From: a virus
DNA length: 36,729 nucleotides
Direction: 5' to 3' (one strand)
IMG/VR virus record: IMGVR_UViG_3300031521_000196
Location: 1 to 36,729 of that record
Shown here one piece after another: positions 7,502 through 15,109 of this stretch (position 1 is the first letter of the stretch; every line of letters starts with the position of its first letter). The notes beneath the pieces are model-generated. The model had not been told where the DNA came from. It worked only from the letters and a program-made list of their open reading frames with translations, and did not search any database. Position numbers and translations under genes: made by a program.

Positions 7502-8157
7502 ATTGAGTTTATTATATTTTTTAATTTTTCACATCTTATTATTTTTGTAATATCATTAGAAAAATCAACATACGCTTCGCTTATACTCATCAACACAAAA
7601 TTATTAGAAGTAGAATCGTAACAAAAATGCAAGTGTACTTCTGTATTTTTATCAAATATTTTTACATTAATATCATAATTTCTAGTTTTCTCTTTTAAAA
7701 AATTGAAACCATATGACACAGTTTTAATATAACTCAATCCAGTTTTACATAAACTTACACTAAAATAATTTCTTGATGATAGTACATTCAAAATATCAAA
7801 ATTATATTTATTTTTAACGTAAGATGCTATATAATCTATTATTATTTTATTATCATCTTCAACTTCTTTTTTAAAAATATCAAATTTATGTATACATTTG
7901 ATCATTTTTTTAAAATTTCTAACAACAGATTCTGGTTGTGTACAACGTTTATGAATATCTATGTTGATATTTGATATATCTTTATGTCTATTATAATATA
8001 TTAAACTAACTTTATTTAATTTTTCTAATAAACGTATATTGTACTCAGTATCATTTAACGTGTATATGATATCTACACTACCATCAAAACGTTTCAAATT
8101 TAATTTTGATAAGCTTTTATGTGTCAATATAATATTAGCGATTTCAATATATGTCAT
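7498..8157 (-). CDS. Hypothetical protein, 219 aa
   Basis: Not recognised. 219 residues, with N-terminal helices, a strand-rich section (SVDIIYTLNDTEYNIRLLEKLNKVSLIYYNRH), a helix around residues 75-115, then another strand-rich section near the end (INVKIFDKNTEVHLHFCYDS). No catalytic motif or membrane segment. It is coupled to the downstream gene through an ATGA overlap. A TATCTTTA sequence close to the host -7 element lies about 20 bases upstream of the ATG. Confidence 0.65.
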   Translation of the reverse strand: MTYIEIANIILTHKSLSKLNLKRFDGSVDIIYTLNDTEYNIRLLEKLNKVSLIYYNRHKDISNINIDIHKRCTQPESVVRNFKKMIKCIHKFDIFKKEVEDDNKIIIDYIASYVKNKYNFDILNVLSSRNYFSVSLCKTGLSYIKTVSYGFNFLKEKTRNYDINVKIFDKNTEVHLHFCYDSTSNNFVLMSISEAYVDFSNDITKIIRCEKLKNIINSI

Positions 8158-8209
8158 TTTTATTTATTTTTATAATATAAAGATAATAAAAATATTCGAA
8201 GCTACCAAA

Positions 8210-8401
8210 CTATTTTTCAAAATTTTGTTTTAATTTATAACCTCTACTTAACATATCGGACTTTATGAGGTCTTCAATATATTTTGAGCGATTTAAATTA
8301 TTATCGGTAATATAATCTTGTAATACAGAATCCAATTCTTTATTTAAAGTTACGCTAATTTTAGGCTTTTTAACATCATCAGATAACTTGTGTCTAGACA
8401 T
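8210..8401 (-). CDS. Ribbon-helix-helix DNA-binding protein
   Basis: 63 residues with the ribbon-helix-helix layout: a short strand (KPKISVTLNKEL) and two helices (DSVLQDYITDN and NRSKYIEDLIKSDM). Proteins like this dimerise through the strand, which enters the major groove, and act as repressors. It is clearly related to the tiny protein encoded divergently at 8511-8672 (both have ISxxxNKELDxx...SKYIExL). The pair faces outward from an A/T-rich region of about 110 bases that could hold shared operators. Confidence 0.75.
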   Translation of the reverse strand: MSRHKLSDDVKKPKISVTLNKELDSVLQDYITDNNLNRSKYIEDLIKSDMLSRGYKLKQNFEK

Positions 8402-8476
8402 AAAAATATTTTTATTTATTTTAGAATTTTATTTTAAAATAGTTTATAAAAATCACCAAAAAATCACTTTTTGACT

Positions 8477-8495
8477 TTAATATATTTATATATAC
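8477..8495 (+). promoter_or_regulatory. Phage-type promoter motif before the RHH/endonuclease pair
   Basis: TTAATATATT followed at once by TATATATA, 16 bases before the ATG at 8511. Same class as the TTWATATATA elements elsewhere. Confidence 0.5.
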
Positions 8496-8510
8496 TATAA
8501 AAAGAATGAT

Positions 8511-8672
8511 ATGAATATTAAAAAAGCAAATAGGAGAATATCTATAAATAAAGAATTAGATGATATTATGAACAATATAATCTCAAACAAATCTAAATAC
8601 ATTGAATATCTAGTATATAATGATCTCAATAAAAAATGTAAAGATAATAGAATAAAAAAAATAATATTATAA
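8511..8672 (+). CDS. Tiny ribbon-helix-helix protein (53 aa)
   Basis: A 53-residue gene translated from an ATG at 8511. It begins MNIKKANRRISINKELDDIM and continues NKSKYIEYLVYNDL, a minimal ribbon-helix-helix: one strand and two helices. It is a paralogue of the RHH protein encoded on the other strand at 8210-8401. The stop is two bases before the ATG of the GIY-YIG endonuclease at 8675, so the two form a two-gene unit in which this protein may repress its own operon and keep the endonuclease low. Confidence 0.7.
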   Translation: MNIKKANRRISINKELDDIMNNIISNKSKYIEYLVYNDLNKKCKDNRIKKIIL

Positions 8673-8674
8673 AT

Positions 8675-9586
8675 ATGAAGAAACCTAATGGATATTGGAC
8701 ATATGAAAGGTGTAAGGATGCGGCATTAACTTGCAATAGTACATCAGAATTGCAAAATAAGTATAATACAGTATATGTTAAAATATTAAAAAATAAATGG
8801 AATTTTTTATTTGATCATATGGAAAATATAAAATCAACTAAGGGATATTGGACATACGACAAATGTAAAGACGAAGCTTTAAAATATAAATATAGATCAG
8901 AGTTTGATAAAAAATGTCCATCTGCTTATAGAAAAGTATTAAAAAACAAATGGTTAGAATTGTTTGATCACTTTGAAAGAATTGGAAATAAAAGAAAAAG
9001 ACTTATATATGTTTATGAGTTTACTGATAATTTTTTCTATGTTGGATTGACGTGTAATATGAAAAGAAGAAACAATCAACATTTTGGTATAGAAAAAAGT
9101 AAAGATAGCTCTGTTCATAAACATATTTTAAAAACTAATACTTTACCAAAATTATTAATAAAGACAGATTATGTTGATGTTTATGATGCAATATTATTAG
9201 AAGAAAAAATATTAAATGAATATAAAAATAATGGCTGGAACACATTAAATGAAGTGAAAACTGGTGGAGTAGGATCAAATAATATTAAATGGACTGCGGA
9301 TAGATGTAGAGAAGAATCTTTAAGATATGATAACATATCAGATTTTATGATGAAATCCAAAAGTGCATATAATTCAAGTATGAAATATGGATTAATAGAT
9401 GAGTTTTTCATAAGAAAAAAATCAATTAATAATTATTGGAACAATCAAGAATTATGTAGAGAAGAATCTAAAAACTATAATACTCGTAGTGAATTTTGTC
9501 AAAATAATTGGTCGGCATATAATCACTCTTCTATTAATGGATGGCTAGATGAGTTTTTTCCAAAAAATAAAAAACGTGGTGAATAA
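8675..9586 (+). CDS. GIY-YIG homing endonuclease with four flanking DNA-binding-like repeats
   Basis: 303 residues. The central nuclease domain (about 108-195) has the GIY-YIG-type strands RLIYVYEFTDNFFYVGLT, the Arg region MKRRNNQHF and the catalytic Glu helix AILLEEKILNEY. Two copies of a repeat of about 38 residues lie before it (GYWTYERCKDAALTCNSTSE and GYWTYDKCKDEALKYKYRSE) and two after it (KWTADRCREESLRYDNISDF; YWNNQELCREESKNYNTRSE), each ending in an AY..........W/F.(F/L)F pattern. These repeats are likely DNA-recognition modules wrapped around the nuclease. It follows a small RHH gene and ends in a bidirectional terminator whose loop holds its stop codon. Confidence 0.88.
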   Translation: MKKPNGYWTYERCKDAALTCNSTSELQNKYNTVYVKILKNKWNFLFDHMENIKSTKGYWTYDKCKDEALKYKYRSEFDKKCPSAYRKVLKNKWLELFDHFERIGNKRKRLIYVYEFTDNFFYVGLTCNMKRRNNQHFGIEKSKDSSVHKHILKTNTLPKLLIKTDYVDVYDAILLEEKILNEYKNNGWNTLNEVKTGGVGSNNIKWTADRCREESLRYDNISDFMMKSKSAYNSSMKYGLIDEFFIRKKSINNYWNNQELCREESKNYNTRSEFCQNNWSAYNHSSINGWLDEFFPKNKKRGE

Positions 9587-9599
9587 TAACACCACGTTT
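9572..9599. terminator. Bidirectional terminator between the endonuclease and DNA ligase genes
   Basis: AAACGTGGTG / CACCACGTTT stem with an 8-base loop containing the endonuclease stop codon. Flanked by A- and T-rich tracts so that it can serve both convergent genes. Confidence 0.85.
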
Positions 9600-9608
9600 A
9601 ATAATTAA

Positions 9609-11486
9609 TTAACTTAAAAATTCTTCTAAGTCTTCTACACTTAACAATTTAACTCCTAGTTCTTGAGCTTTAATCGCCTTACTTGATAAAGAATTTGTCT
9701 CTGTCATAACTAAATATGTCAAATTCTTTGATACACCTGATAAAACTTTTCCTGATCTAGATTCTATCACTTCTTCTAAATCTTTTCGTCTTATTCCAGT
9801 AAAACAAAAAGATACGTTTTCTAAATCATTTTTTAACATAATATTTTTTTCTTTTTTTTCTTCAATAGTTATTTTTGTCATATCACTTAACCAATTGTAA
9901 AATTCATCATATCCTTCAAGATATGCATTTGCGGAAATATCAGAGAATCCTTCAATTTTAAGTATTTCTTCAAATGTTGGTTTACCTTCAAAATGCATTA
10001 ACAAATCTATTTTTTTTGAACCAAGATTTTTAAATATGCTTGTCGCATGCATCAATTTTGACAATTTGACATTTGTAACAGATTTATGAATAGAGTCATA
10101 AACAATTTCTGCTTTTCTACTTGCAAATTTTTGAAGTTTACTAAAATCTGAAACAGAAATATTCAATATATCTTTAATTGTTTTATATCCAGAATTATAT
10201 AATTGATTTATAATACCTTCTGATACGTTTTCAGCACCAAGAATTTCGAAAAATGAAATTATTTTTTTTATTTCTTGCTCTTCTGTTCCTTCTACAATTA
10301 ATTCTACACCAGTTTCGTTCCAAAAAACTTTTGAGCTTCCAAAATTTGGCATTTCAAATCCAGTCGCTTCAACGATTGAAACTATTTTTGGTATAACACC
10401 ACCGCTGCGAATAATTTTTATTTTAGATCCAACACCTAAATTATTATCTTTTACAAACTTGTAGTTATTTAAAGTTACTCTTGAAATTGTTGCGCCATCT
10501 AAATCAACAGGTAAAATTATAGCAACAGGTTTTAAATAGCCTTGTTTAGAAACTTCTTTTATGATTTCAAGTATAGTAGTATCTGCGGCTTCAAACCACT
10601 CAGGATTTTTAAAAGCTCTGGCATATGCTGGATTGTTGTTTCTTTCACGACCTAAACTCTTTCTGATATTTTTATCATCAATATCAAATACTAGTCCATC
10701 AATATCATATTCTTTACCCCATTCTAAAAAAAGTTCATTTAGCATATCAATATCTAATTCACTAGCTTTTAAAATTTTATAAGGAATTGGTGACAATTTT
10801 TCACATATCAAATTTATCTGTTCAGATTTATTTAACATAAAATCTTCATTAGCAAAACCATAACGAATATGTTTAGCATATTTTAAGTCCTCAGATACAG
10901 TATCTGAGTTTTTAAGTCCAGCAATCATATTACGTGCATTCTTGAATGGTTCACCGTTATCTCTATAAAAAGTACGTGACGCAAATATTGGTTTCGGTAT
11001 AATCATTTCGCCAATAGTATATAAATCTATTTTCTCGTAATTATCATTTAACTTTTTATAATGAGTGTGAACTGTTTCGCCATCAATACCATCACCTCTT
11101 GACCATGCAAGTTGTTCATATTCATCTTTTAAAATAGATATACCATCATATTTTGAAGTGATAGCTAATAGTGTGGTTAAAGGTAATTTTTTATTTTTGA
11201 GCCATTTGTGAATAGCTGCGATTTCAGTTTCTTTATCCAAAGAGAACATTGGATATTTTAGTTTTTCTTTTCTATCAGAATCTACTTCTACAGATTCAAT
11301 AACACCAGAATTGAAAAGCTCATTTGTGGAATTTTTTAATTTTAAGTATTCTATAAGATTATCGTACTCTGGATCAGATATTTCTGTTTCGCCTATACGA
11401 TATTTATAATTTAGTTTTTTAATTTCAATGGTCGCAGTTTTAAAATCGCCATTATCTATAAGATTATAAATTTCTGATAACTTCAT
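9609..11486 (-). CDS. ligA: NAD-dependent DNA ligase lacking zinc-finger cysteines
   Basis: A 625-residue LigA-type ligase that seals nicked DNA using NAD+. The order is: domain Ia (about 1-70, with YRIGETEISDPEYDNLIEYL for NAD binding), adenylation domain with K112 in TSKYDGIS (KxDG), the DIDGLVFDI motif near 262, an OB fold (about 305-375, VGSKIKIIRSGGVIPKI), the place of the zinc finger (about 379-405), helix-hairpin-helix repeats (about 412-545), and a C-terminal BRCT domain (about 555-625, NVSFCFTGIRRKDLEEVI). Normal LigA has four Cys in the zinc finger; here none remains (MPNFGSSKV...EGTEEQE). The length is slightly below the usual 670. A terminator-promoter junction lies upstream. Confidence 0.95.
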   Translation of the reverse strand: MKLSEIYNLIDNGDFKTATIEIKKLNYKYRIGETEISDPEYDNLIEYLKLKNSTNELFNSGVIESVEVDSDRKEKLKYPMFSLDKETEIAAIHKWLKNKKLPLTTLLAITSKYDGISILKDEYEQLAWSRGDGIDGETVHTHYKKLNDNYEKIDLYTIGEMIIPKPIFASRTFYRDNGEPFKNARNMIAGLKNSDTVSEDLKYAKHIRYGFANEDFMLNKSEQINLICEKLSPIPYKILKASELDIDMLNELFLEWGKEYDIDGLVFDIDDKNIRKSLGRERNNNPAYARAFKNPEWFEAADTTILEIIKEVSKQGYLKPVAIILPVDLDGATISRVTLNNYKFVKDNNLGVGSKIKIIRSGGVIPKIVSIVEATGFEMPNFGSSKVFWNETGVELIVEGTEEQEIKKIISFFEILGAENVSEGIINQLYNSGYKTIKDILNISVSDFSKLQKFASRKAEIVYDSIHKSVTNVKLSKLMHATSIFKNLGSKKIDLLMHFEGKPTFEEILKIEGFSDISANAYLEGYDEFYNWLSDMTKITIEEKKEKNIMLKNDLENVSFCFTGIRRKDLEEVIESRSGKVLSGVSKNLTYLVMTETNSLSSKAIKAQELGVKLLSVEDLEEFLS

Positions 11487-11513
11487 ATAATTTTATTTTT
11501 ATTTGTTTATGTA

Positions 11514-11521
11514 CAAAGATA
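11514..11521 (-). promoter_or_regulatory. Host-type -7 element for ligA
   Basis: TATCTTTG on the minus strand, 27 bases upstream of the ligA ATG, directly after the T-tract of the upstream terminator. No clear TTG at the expected distance; that region is taken up by the terminator hairpin. Confidence 0.5.
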
Positions 11522-11560
11522 AAAAAAATATCTTGAATAAAAAAATTATTCAAGATATTT
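11522..11560 (-). terminator. Intrinsic terminator after the HAD-like gene
   Basis: AAATATCTTGAATAA / TTATTCAAGATATTT stem of 15 pairs with a 5-base loop, followed on the minus strand by a T-run that runs into the ligA -7 element. Confidence 0.85.
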
Positions 11561-11583
11561 TTATATTAAAAATATGATTTATT

Positions 11584-12441
11584 TTAAATCTTAACTTTTA
11601 CACCACCTTTTAGTGTTCTATTTGATGTATCAAAAACATAGAAGTTTTCAGGAAAATCTAAAGATTTTTCCATACTCATAAATAGTTCTTTTGCAGCATT
11701 TGAGTAGTTTATATCATCATCTGAGAAACCAATATGTAAAGGTAATTTTGTTCTTTTTGCAAAATCTCTAACATAGTTAGTGAATTTATTTATAGCATCT
11801 TGTTTACCTTGATTTGCTTTTGCGCCAGCTGGAAAATAATGGAATTCATCTTGAAAAGCTTTTGATGTAATTCCCATAAAATAACAATTATCCAAATATT
11901 GCTTAATAGTATCATTTGTTGGTAAATGAAACATATTATTAAAGCTTTGAAGATTTTTAATCATCTCATCTTTATCTTGTTTGGATAAAACATTATCAAT
12001 AATATATTGAACTGCAGAACGAATAGTTTGTGGTTCATGACCTCTTGTTGTTACAATTGCAAACAATCTACCTTTTTTCAATGTATCTAGAAATATATCC
12101 CAAGATGGACCAAACTTTTTATCATTTATAGCATTCTTAACATCTTCTACAAATGCATTATTTCCTCTTGGACCAAAATCCATAAATTCTATAAATGTTA
12201 CATTTTGTTCGCCTTTCCATTCAGAATTATCTAAATAATTGTCTGGATATTTCTTACGAATTTGAGCAAACTCGTGAGATGAAACTTTTACATTAACCCA
12301 TTTACCATTTTCAAAATGTTGAAAATGTATAGGAGTATTCATCATAAGCAAATTATCATCAACATCAAATATATAATACTTCAATGTTTTTACGTTGACA
12401 TATTCTAAAAGAAACTCGTTCCATTTTTTTACTTTACCCAT
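11584..12441 (-). CDS. HAD-superfamily phosphatase-like protein with a capsid-targeting-like N-terminus
   Basis: 285 residues. The HAD motifs can be placed: motif I YYIFDVDDNLL (DxDxN; nucleophile Asp near residue 25), motif II AIVTTRGHEP, a Lys-containing motif III region (AKANQGKQDAI), and motif IV HIGFSDDD. So it is probably a Mg2+-dependent phosphohydrolase, substrate unknown. The first residues MGKVKKWNEFLLEYVN resemble the start shared by five plus-strand proteins in this window and the capsid-targeting peptide of T4 internal proteins, including a possible cleavage point after LLE. Both a host-type and a phage-type promoter lie upstream, suggesting use at two stages. Confidence 0.72.
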   Translation of the reverse strand: MGKVKKWNEFLLEYVNVKTLKYYIFDVDDNLLMMNTPIHFQHFENGKWVNVKVSSHEFAQIRKKYPDNYLDNSEWKGEQNVTFIEFMDFGPRGNNAFVEDVKNAINDKKFGPSWDIFLDTLKKGRLFAIVTTRGHEPQTIRSAVQYIIDNVLSKQDKDEMIKNLQSFNNMFHLPTNDTIKQYLDNCYFMGITSKAFQDEFHYFPAGAKANQGKQDAINKFTNYVRDFAKRTKLPLHIGFSDDDINYSNAAKELFMSMEKSLDFPENFYVFDTSNRTLKGGVKVKI

Positions 12442-12465
12442 AATACTAAAATTATTTTATTAATG

Positions 12466-12475
12466 TATATATTAA
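12466..12475 (-). promoter_or_regulatory. Phage-type promoter motif before the HAD-like gene
   Basis: TTAATATATA on the minus strand, 24 bases before the ATG at 12441. Confidence 0.55.
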
Positions 12476-12500
12476 AATTTAATTTATTTTTTATTTGATG

Positions 12501-12529
12501 CAAAGTTACACATAATTATTATATATCAA
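12501..12529 (-). promoter_or_regulatory. Host-type promoter before the HAD-like gene
   Basis: Minus strand TTG (12529-12527), 18-base spacer, TAACTTTG (12508-12501). Fits TTG/TAnnTTTG, about 60 bases before the ATG. Confidence 0.55.
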
Positions 12530-12571
12530 CATAATAATAAGTTAAAAAACATTAATTGACATTATGTTCAA

Positions 12572-12626
12572 TAAAAAAGAGACTTTATTGCGAATGAACA
12601 CAAGGTTCAATTGAACAACAAAGTCT
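12572..12626 (-). terminator. Terminator with a structured loop after the 12649-12888 gene
   Basis: Minus-strand stem AGACTTTGTTG / CAATAAAGTCT (11 pairs, one G-U) closing a loop of 25 bases that itself can form GAAC/GTTC, then a run of six T. The loop is unusually large and structured for a plain terminator. Confidence 0.7.
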
Positions 12627-12648
12627 ATTTTTTATAATTAAATACCTG

Positions 12649-12888
12649 TTACATATCATCATAACACCATATTGGTGTCTTTTCACCAACATATGCACCC
12701 GAAACATTATAATCAAAATATTCCAATGCATCTTCTCCATCCATATCTTTCATTAATATTTCAAGACATTTTGTAACAGAATAAATTAATCTCATAGATT
12801 TCAAATCTACTCCAATAATAGCATCATCAAAACCATCAGCCTTTAAAAACTCATCATCTGCATAATTTTCTAAAATTCTTTCTAGCAT
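12649..12888 (-). CDS. Small acidic hypothetical protein, 79 aa
   Basis: Not recognised. 79 residues, acidic, with an N-terminal helix (MLERILENYADDEFL) and a possible second helix (SVTKCLEILMKDMDGEDALEYF), ending GEKTPIWCYDDM. No catalytic motif. It is the last gene of the operon that contains peptide deformylase and the small genes at 13.3-15.1 kb, and is followed by an elaborate terminator. Confidence 0.65.
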   Translation of the reverse strand: MLERILENYADDEFLKADGFDDAIIGVDLKSMRLIYSVTKCLEILMKDMDGEDALEYFDYNVSGAYVGEKTPIWCYDDM

Positions 12889-12905
12889 TCATTTTTTATT
12901 ATTTT

Positions 12906-13343
12906 TTAATCTATTATTAGTTTACCTTTGAGATGATCAAATTCGTGTTGAACTATAATAGCAATATCATCTTTATACTCTGCATATCTGAGTGTCCAAT
13001 TATTATCGTAAAATTTTACTTTAACTTTTTCACGTCTATTTACAGGAAAAGACAAACCTGGAAAACTTAAGCAGCCTTCTTTAATTTGGATATTTAAGCC
13101 GTCTAATTGAATTTCAGGATTTATAAAAACTTCTTGAAAATTTGATGTTTTTATTATAAAAAGATTTAGATTATGTCCAACTTGTGGTGCAGCTAATCCT
13201 ACACCAGAATTAGTTGATATTAGAGTCTCAAACATATCATTAATCAATTTAGTTAAAAATGGATTCTCTCTACTAACATCAACATTTTTTTGTCTTAATT
13301 TGACAGAATTTGGCTCACCATATTTAACAATATCTAATATCAT
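12906..13343 (-). CDS. def: Peptide deformylase
   Basis: A 145-residue metalloenzyme that removes the formyl group from the N-terminal Met of new proteins. All three family motifs are intact: GVGLAAPQVG (motif 1), EGCLSFPG (motif 2, with the metal-binding Cys) and QHEFDHLKG (motif 3, HExxH with two His ligands and catalytic Glu). It is shorter than most bacterial enzymes, ending just after motif 3, as is common for phage deformylases. In phages it is thought to sustain processing of the burst of new proteins. Its ATG overlaps the stop of the upstream gene. Confidence 0.95.
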   Translation of the reverse strand: MILDIVKYGEPNSVKLRQKNVDVSRENPFLTKLINDMFETLISTNSGVGLAAPQVGHNLNLFIIKTSNFQEVFINPEIQLDGLNIQIKEGCLSFPGLSFPVNRREKVKVKFYDNNWTLRYAEYKDDIAIIVQHEFDHLKGKLIID

Positions 13344-13564
13344 TTGTTTTTTCCGTGTTTTTTCTTTTTAGGCGCATCAATTGGCTCCACTTTTTTAACT
13401 TCTTCTGGTTTAACTTGTTCTTTATTTAAACCGAAAAATTCTTTATACTCTTTTCTTGAGCAGTGCTTCCAGCCGTAGTCAACTAACGCCTTAATTGCAA
13501 CAACATCATTTATTGTACTATCTGGCATCTTTTTAAAATCGTTATTTCTTCTTAAAATTTTCAT
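13340..13564 (-). CDS. Small basic hypothetical protein, 74 aa
   Basis: Not recognised. 74 residues, basic, with helix-forming stretches (NDVVAIKALVDYGWKHCSRKEYKEFF) and a Lys-rich tail (APKKKKHGKNK) that could bind nucleic acid or ribosomes. It is translationally coupled to peptide deformylase through an ATGA overlap; that pairing might point to a role at the ribosome exit, but it may be only gene packing. Confidence 0.65.
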   Translation of the reverse strand: MKILRRNNDFKKMPDSTINDVVAIKALVDYGWKHCSRKEYKEFFGLNKEQVKPEEVKKVEPIDAPKKKKHGKNK

Positions 13565-13638
13565 ATTTTTTTAATTTTTTTAATTTTTTCTTTCTTAATA
13601 TAATATTAGCTTCATCATAATAATAAATATATCCTATA

Positions 13639-13752
13639 CTATTTTTTTAATTCAATAAAACTGTTGATATCTCTATATGTTAAACAAAATTCAGAACTCA
13701 TATAATCTACATATAATTTAAATGCGATTTTATCCAATTCAGTTATAATCAT
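13639..13752 (-). CDS. Small coupled protein, 37 aa
   Basis: A short frame whose ATG (13752-13750) overlaps the TGA of the gene at 13749-14012 as ATGA, the same coupling seen at most junctions here. The product starts MIITELDKIAFKLYVDYMSS and ends in FIELKK; it is mostly one amphipathic helix. The neat stop-start overlap and lack of any other gene in this 180-base gap support it being real. Function unknown. Confidence 0.5.
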   Translation of the reverse strand: MIITELDKIAFKLYVDYMSSEFCLTYRDINSFIELKK

Positions 13753-14012
13753 AAAGTATTCAATTTTTCTAATTTTTGTTTTCTTGATATTTTTTCATAT
13801 TCTATTAATGTAGAGAATCTATCAGCATAAAATATACTTGATGCTATCAACACACCATCATTATTTATATGAACTGTTTCAACACCATATTCTTTATAAT
13901 ATGCTTCTACTGTATATACTCTACCAACTGTGAGAATATTAGAACAATCTAAATTATTCACACATACTATTTTATCACCATATTTCCAATTTTTATACTT
14001 ACTACTATACAT
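13749..14012 (-). CDS. Small paralogous protein A, 87 aa
   Basis: 87 residues, related to the protein at 14203-14463: both carry NWKxGDKIxCxNNL near the N-terminus, then LTxxxxYxVxxxxxEYGVxxV, and end in a helix of the form RKxKLEKLxxL. The first part looks like a small SH3-like beta barrel of the kind found in many short phage proteins; the tail is a charged helix. The two copies are separated by one other small gene. Function unknown. Confidence 0.7.
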   Translation of the reverse strand: MYSSKYKNWKYGDKIVCVNNLDCSNILTVGRVYTVEAYYKEYGVETVHINNDGVLIASSIFYADRFSTLIEYEKISRKQKLEKLNTL

Positions 14013-14030
14013 TCAAATTGTTTATAATTG

Positions 14031-14219
14031 TCAATTTTTGTTTTCTATTGTGTTTAATAAAAAGTTAACTAAATCATCAGTTTGATACATATTACCATCT
14101 TCTGTAAAATAAAGTGGTTCACCATCTTCTGCTCTTGAAAAACAATCACCAATATATTCATCAAAAATTTTTTTATATTCTATTTTATCAACTTCTGATA
14201 AACTATTCCATCTGCTCAT
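14031..14219 (-). CDS. Small acidic hypothetical protein, 62 aa
   Basis: Not recognised. 62 residues, acidic, rich in Asp/Glu and aromatic residues (SLSEVDKIEYKKIFDEYIGDCF; EPLYFTEDGNMYQTDDLVNFLL). Starts inside the end of the upstream gene (17-base overlap). Lies between the two paralogous small genes. Confidence 0.6.
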   Translation of the reverse strand: MSRWNSLSEVDKIEYKKIFDEYIGDCFSRAEDGEPLYFTEDGNMYQTDDLVNFLLNTIENKN

Positions 14220-14463
14220 ATAATTTTTCGACTTTTTCTAATTTTTCTTTTCTAATCATTTTTGGTGTTTTAAATCTCTTTGAAAACACTTCAATAAAAT
14301 AATAATCACCTATAAGTTGCACATTTGAAACACCATATTCTATGAAACAATCTAAAACATAATATTCTTTATCTATCGTTAAATCTGATTGCCTACCTAG
14401 ATTATTTATACATATAATTTTATCACCTTTCTTCCAATTTCTTGATTTATCCTTGTATCTCAT
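14203..14463 (-). CDS. Small paralogous protein B, 86 aa
   Basis: 86 residues, paralogue of the protein at 13749-14012 (NWKKGDKIICINNL; LTIDKEYYVLDCFIEYGVSNVQL; tail MIRKEKLEKVEKLYEQ). Predicted small beta barrel plus C-terminal charged helix. Overlaps both neighbours by 17 bases, showing tight coupling. The presence of two diverged copies in the same operon suggests local duplication. Confidence 0.7.
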   Translation of the reverse strand: MRYKDKSRNWKKGDKIICINNLGRQSDLTIDKEYYVLDCFIEYGVSNVQLIGDYYFIEVFSKRFKTPKMIRKEKLEKVEKLYEQME

Positions 14464-14701
14464 TTAATCTATTAAGTTTCTTTAATCTTTGTTCTTTTTT
14501 CATTTGTTTATACCAAAAACTATCATTATCAACAATTATAGATGATGTCTGCTGTAAAATATATGGTACAAAAATATATCCTTGTGAAAATGTTCCACCA
14601 CTTGTTTGTACTGACATAGGATAATTACTAATTTCATTCAAACTTCCATATACGTTTGATGATATATTTGCCAATGAATATCTAGATTTAAGAGTTTTCA
14701 A
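14447..14701 (-). CDS. Small hypothetical protein with the shared C-terminal helix, 84 aa
   Basis: 84 residues. The first 55 residues are Ser/Tyr rich and unlike its neighbours, with SVQTSGGTFSQGYIFVPYIL. The end (MKKEQRLKKLNRLNEIQG) has the same kind of charged helix as proteins A and B, so this helix may be a common module, for example for self-association or docking. Function unknown. Confidence 0.6.
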   Translation of the reverse strand: MKTLKSRYSLANISSNVYGSLNEISNYPMSVQTSGGTFSQGYIFVPYILQQTSSIIVDNDSFWYKQMKKEQRLKKLNRLNEIQG

Positions 14702-14706
14702 TTTAA

Positions 14707-14898
14707 TTATTTATTTTTCATATAATTATCATACCATGCATCATCTGATATATTTTCAAAAAATTTACTTTTTTGTTTTTCATATTCAAGTCTATAAGTT
14801 TCACAACAAGCAAAATCACCATCAGATGTTGCTAACACCATTTTTATTTCATTATCAAATGGATTTCTATTACAATTATCATTAACACACTTACACAT
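14707..14898 (-). CDS. Small Cys-rich hypothetical protein, 63 aa
   Basis: 63 residues with five Cys: MCKCVNDNC at the start and CC near residue 31. The pattern (CxC-x4-C ... CC) could bind zinc. The rest is charged and helical (YRLEYEKQKSKFF). Part of the small-gene operon; no function recognised. Confidence 0.6.
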   Translation of the reverse strand: MCKCVNDNCNRNPFDNEIKMVLATSDGDFACCETYRLEYEKQKSKFFENISDDAWYDNYMKNK

Positions 14899-14902
14899 AG
14901 AG

Positions 14903-15109
14903 TTATTTATCTTTAAAATAGTTTATTGCTGATTTCCTTAATGCGTTTTCATTACCGTTTGAATCTCTAAGTAGATAGAGTCCAGATTTTGTTTTTTTAA
15001 CTATAGTTAAAACTTCATCATTTTTATATCCTCGCCACGGTTGACACATTCTCAAATCACCATTAAAATTAATTGTGGTTTCTTTACCAATATAATCTTC
15101 ATCACTCAT
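14903..15109 (-). CDS. Small SH3-like hypothetical protein, 68 aa
   Basis: 68 residues with alternating strands (GKETTINFNGDLRMCQPW; DEVLTIVKKTKSGLYLLRDS) that fit a small beta barrel, and a basic tail. Overlaps the upstream gene's end by 8 bases. Function unknown. Confidence 0.6.
   Translation of the reverse strand: MSDEDYIGKETTINFNGDLRMCQPWRGYKNDEVLTIVKKTKSGLYLLRDSNGNENALRKSAINYFKDK

Noticed and set aside
8675-9586. Toxin-antitoxin system with the RHH gene
   Set aside because: The downstream gene has clear GIY-YIG endonuclease motifs and DNA-binding repeats, so it is a homing endonuclease rather than a toxin.
10561-10782. Plus-strand frame inside ligA
   Set aside because: Antisense shadow of a clear LigA gene, with no start context or similarity.
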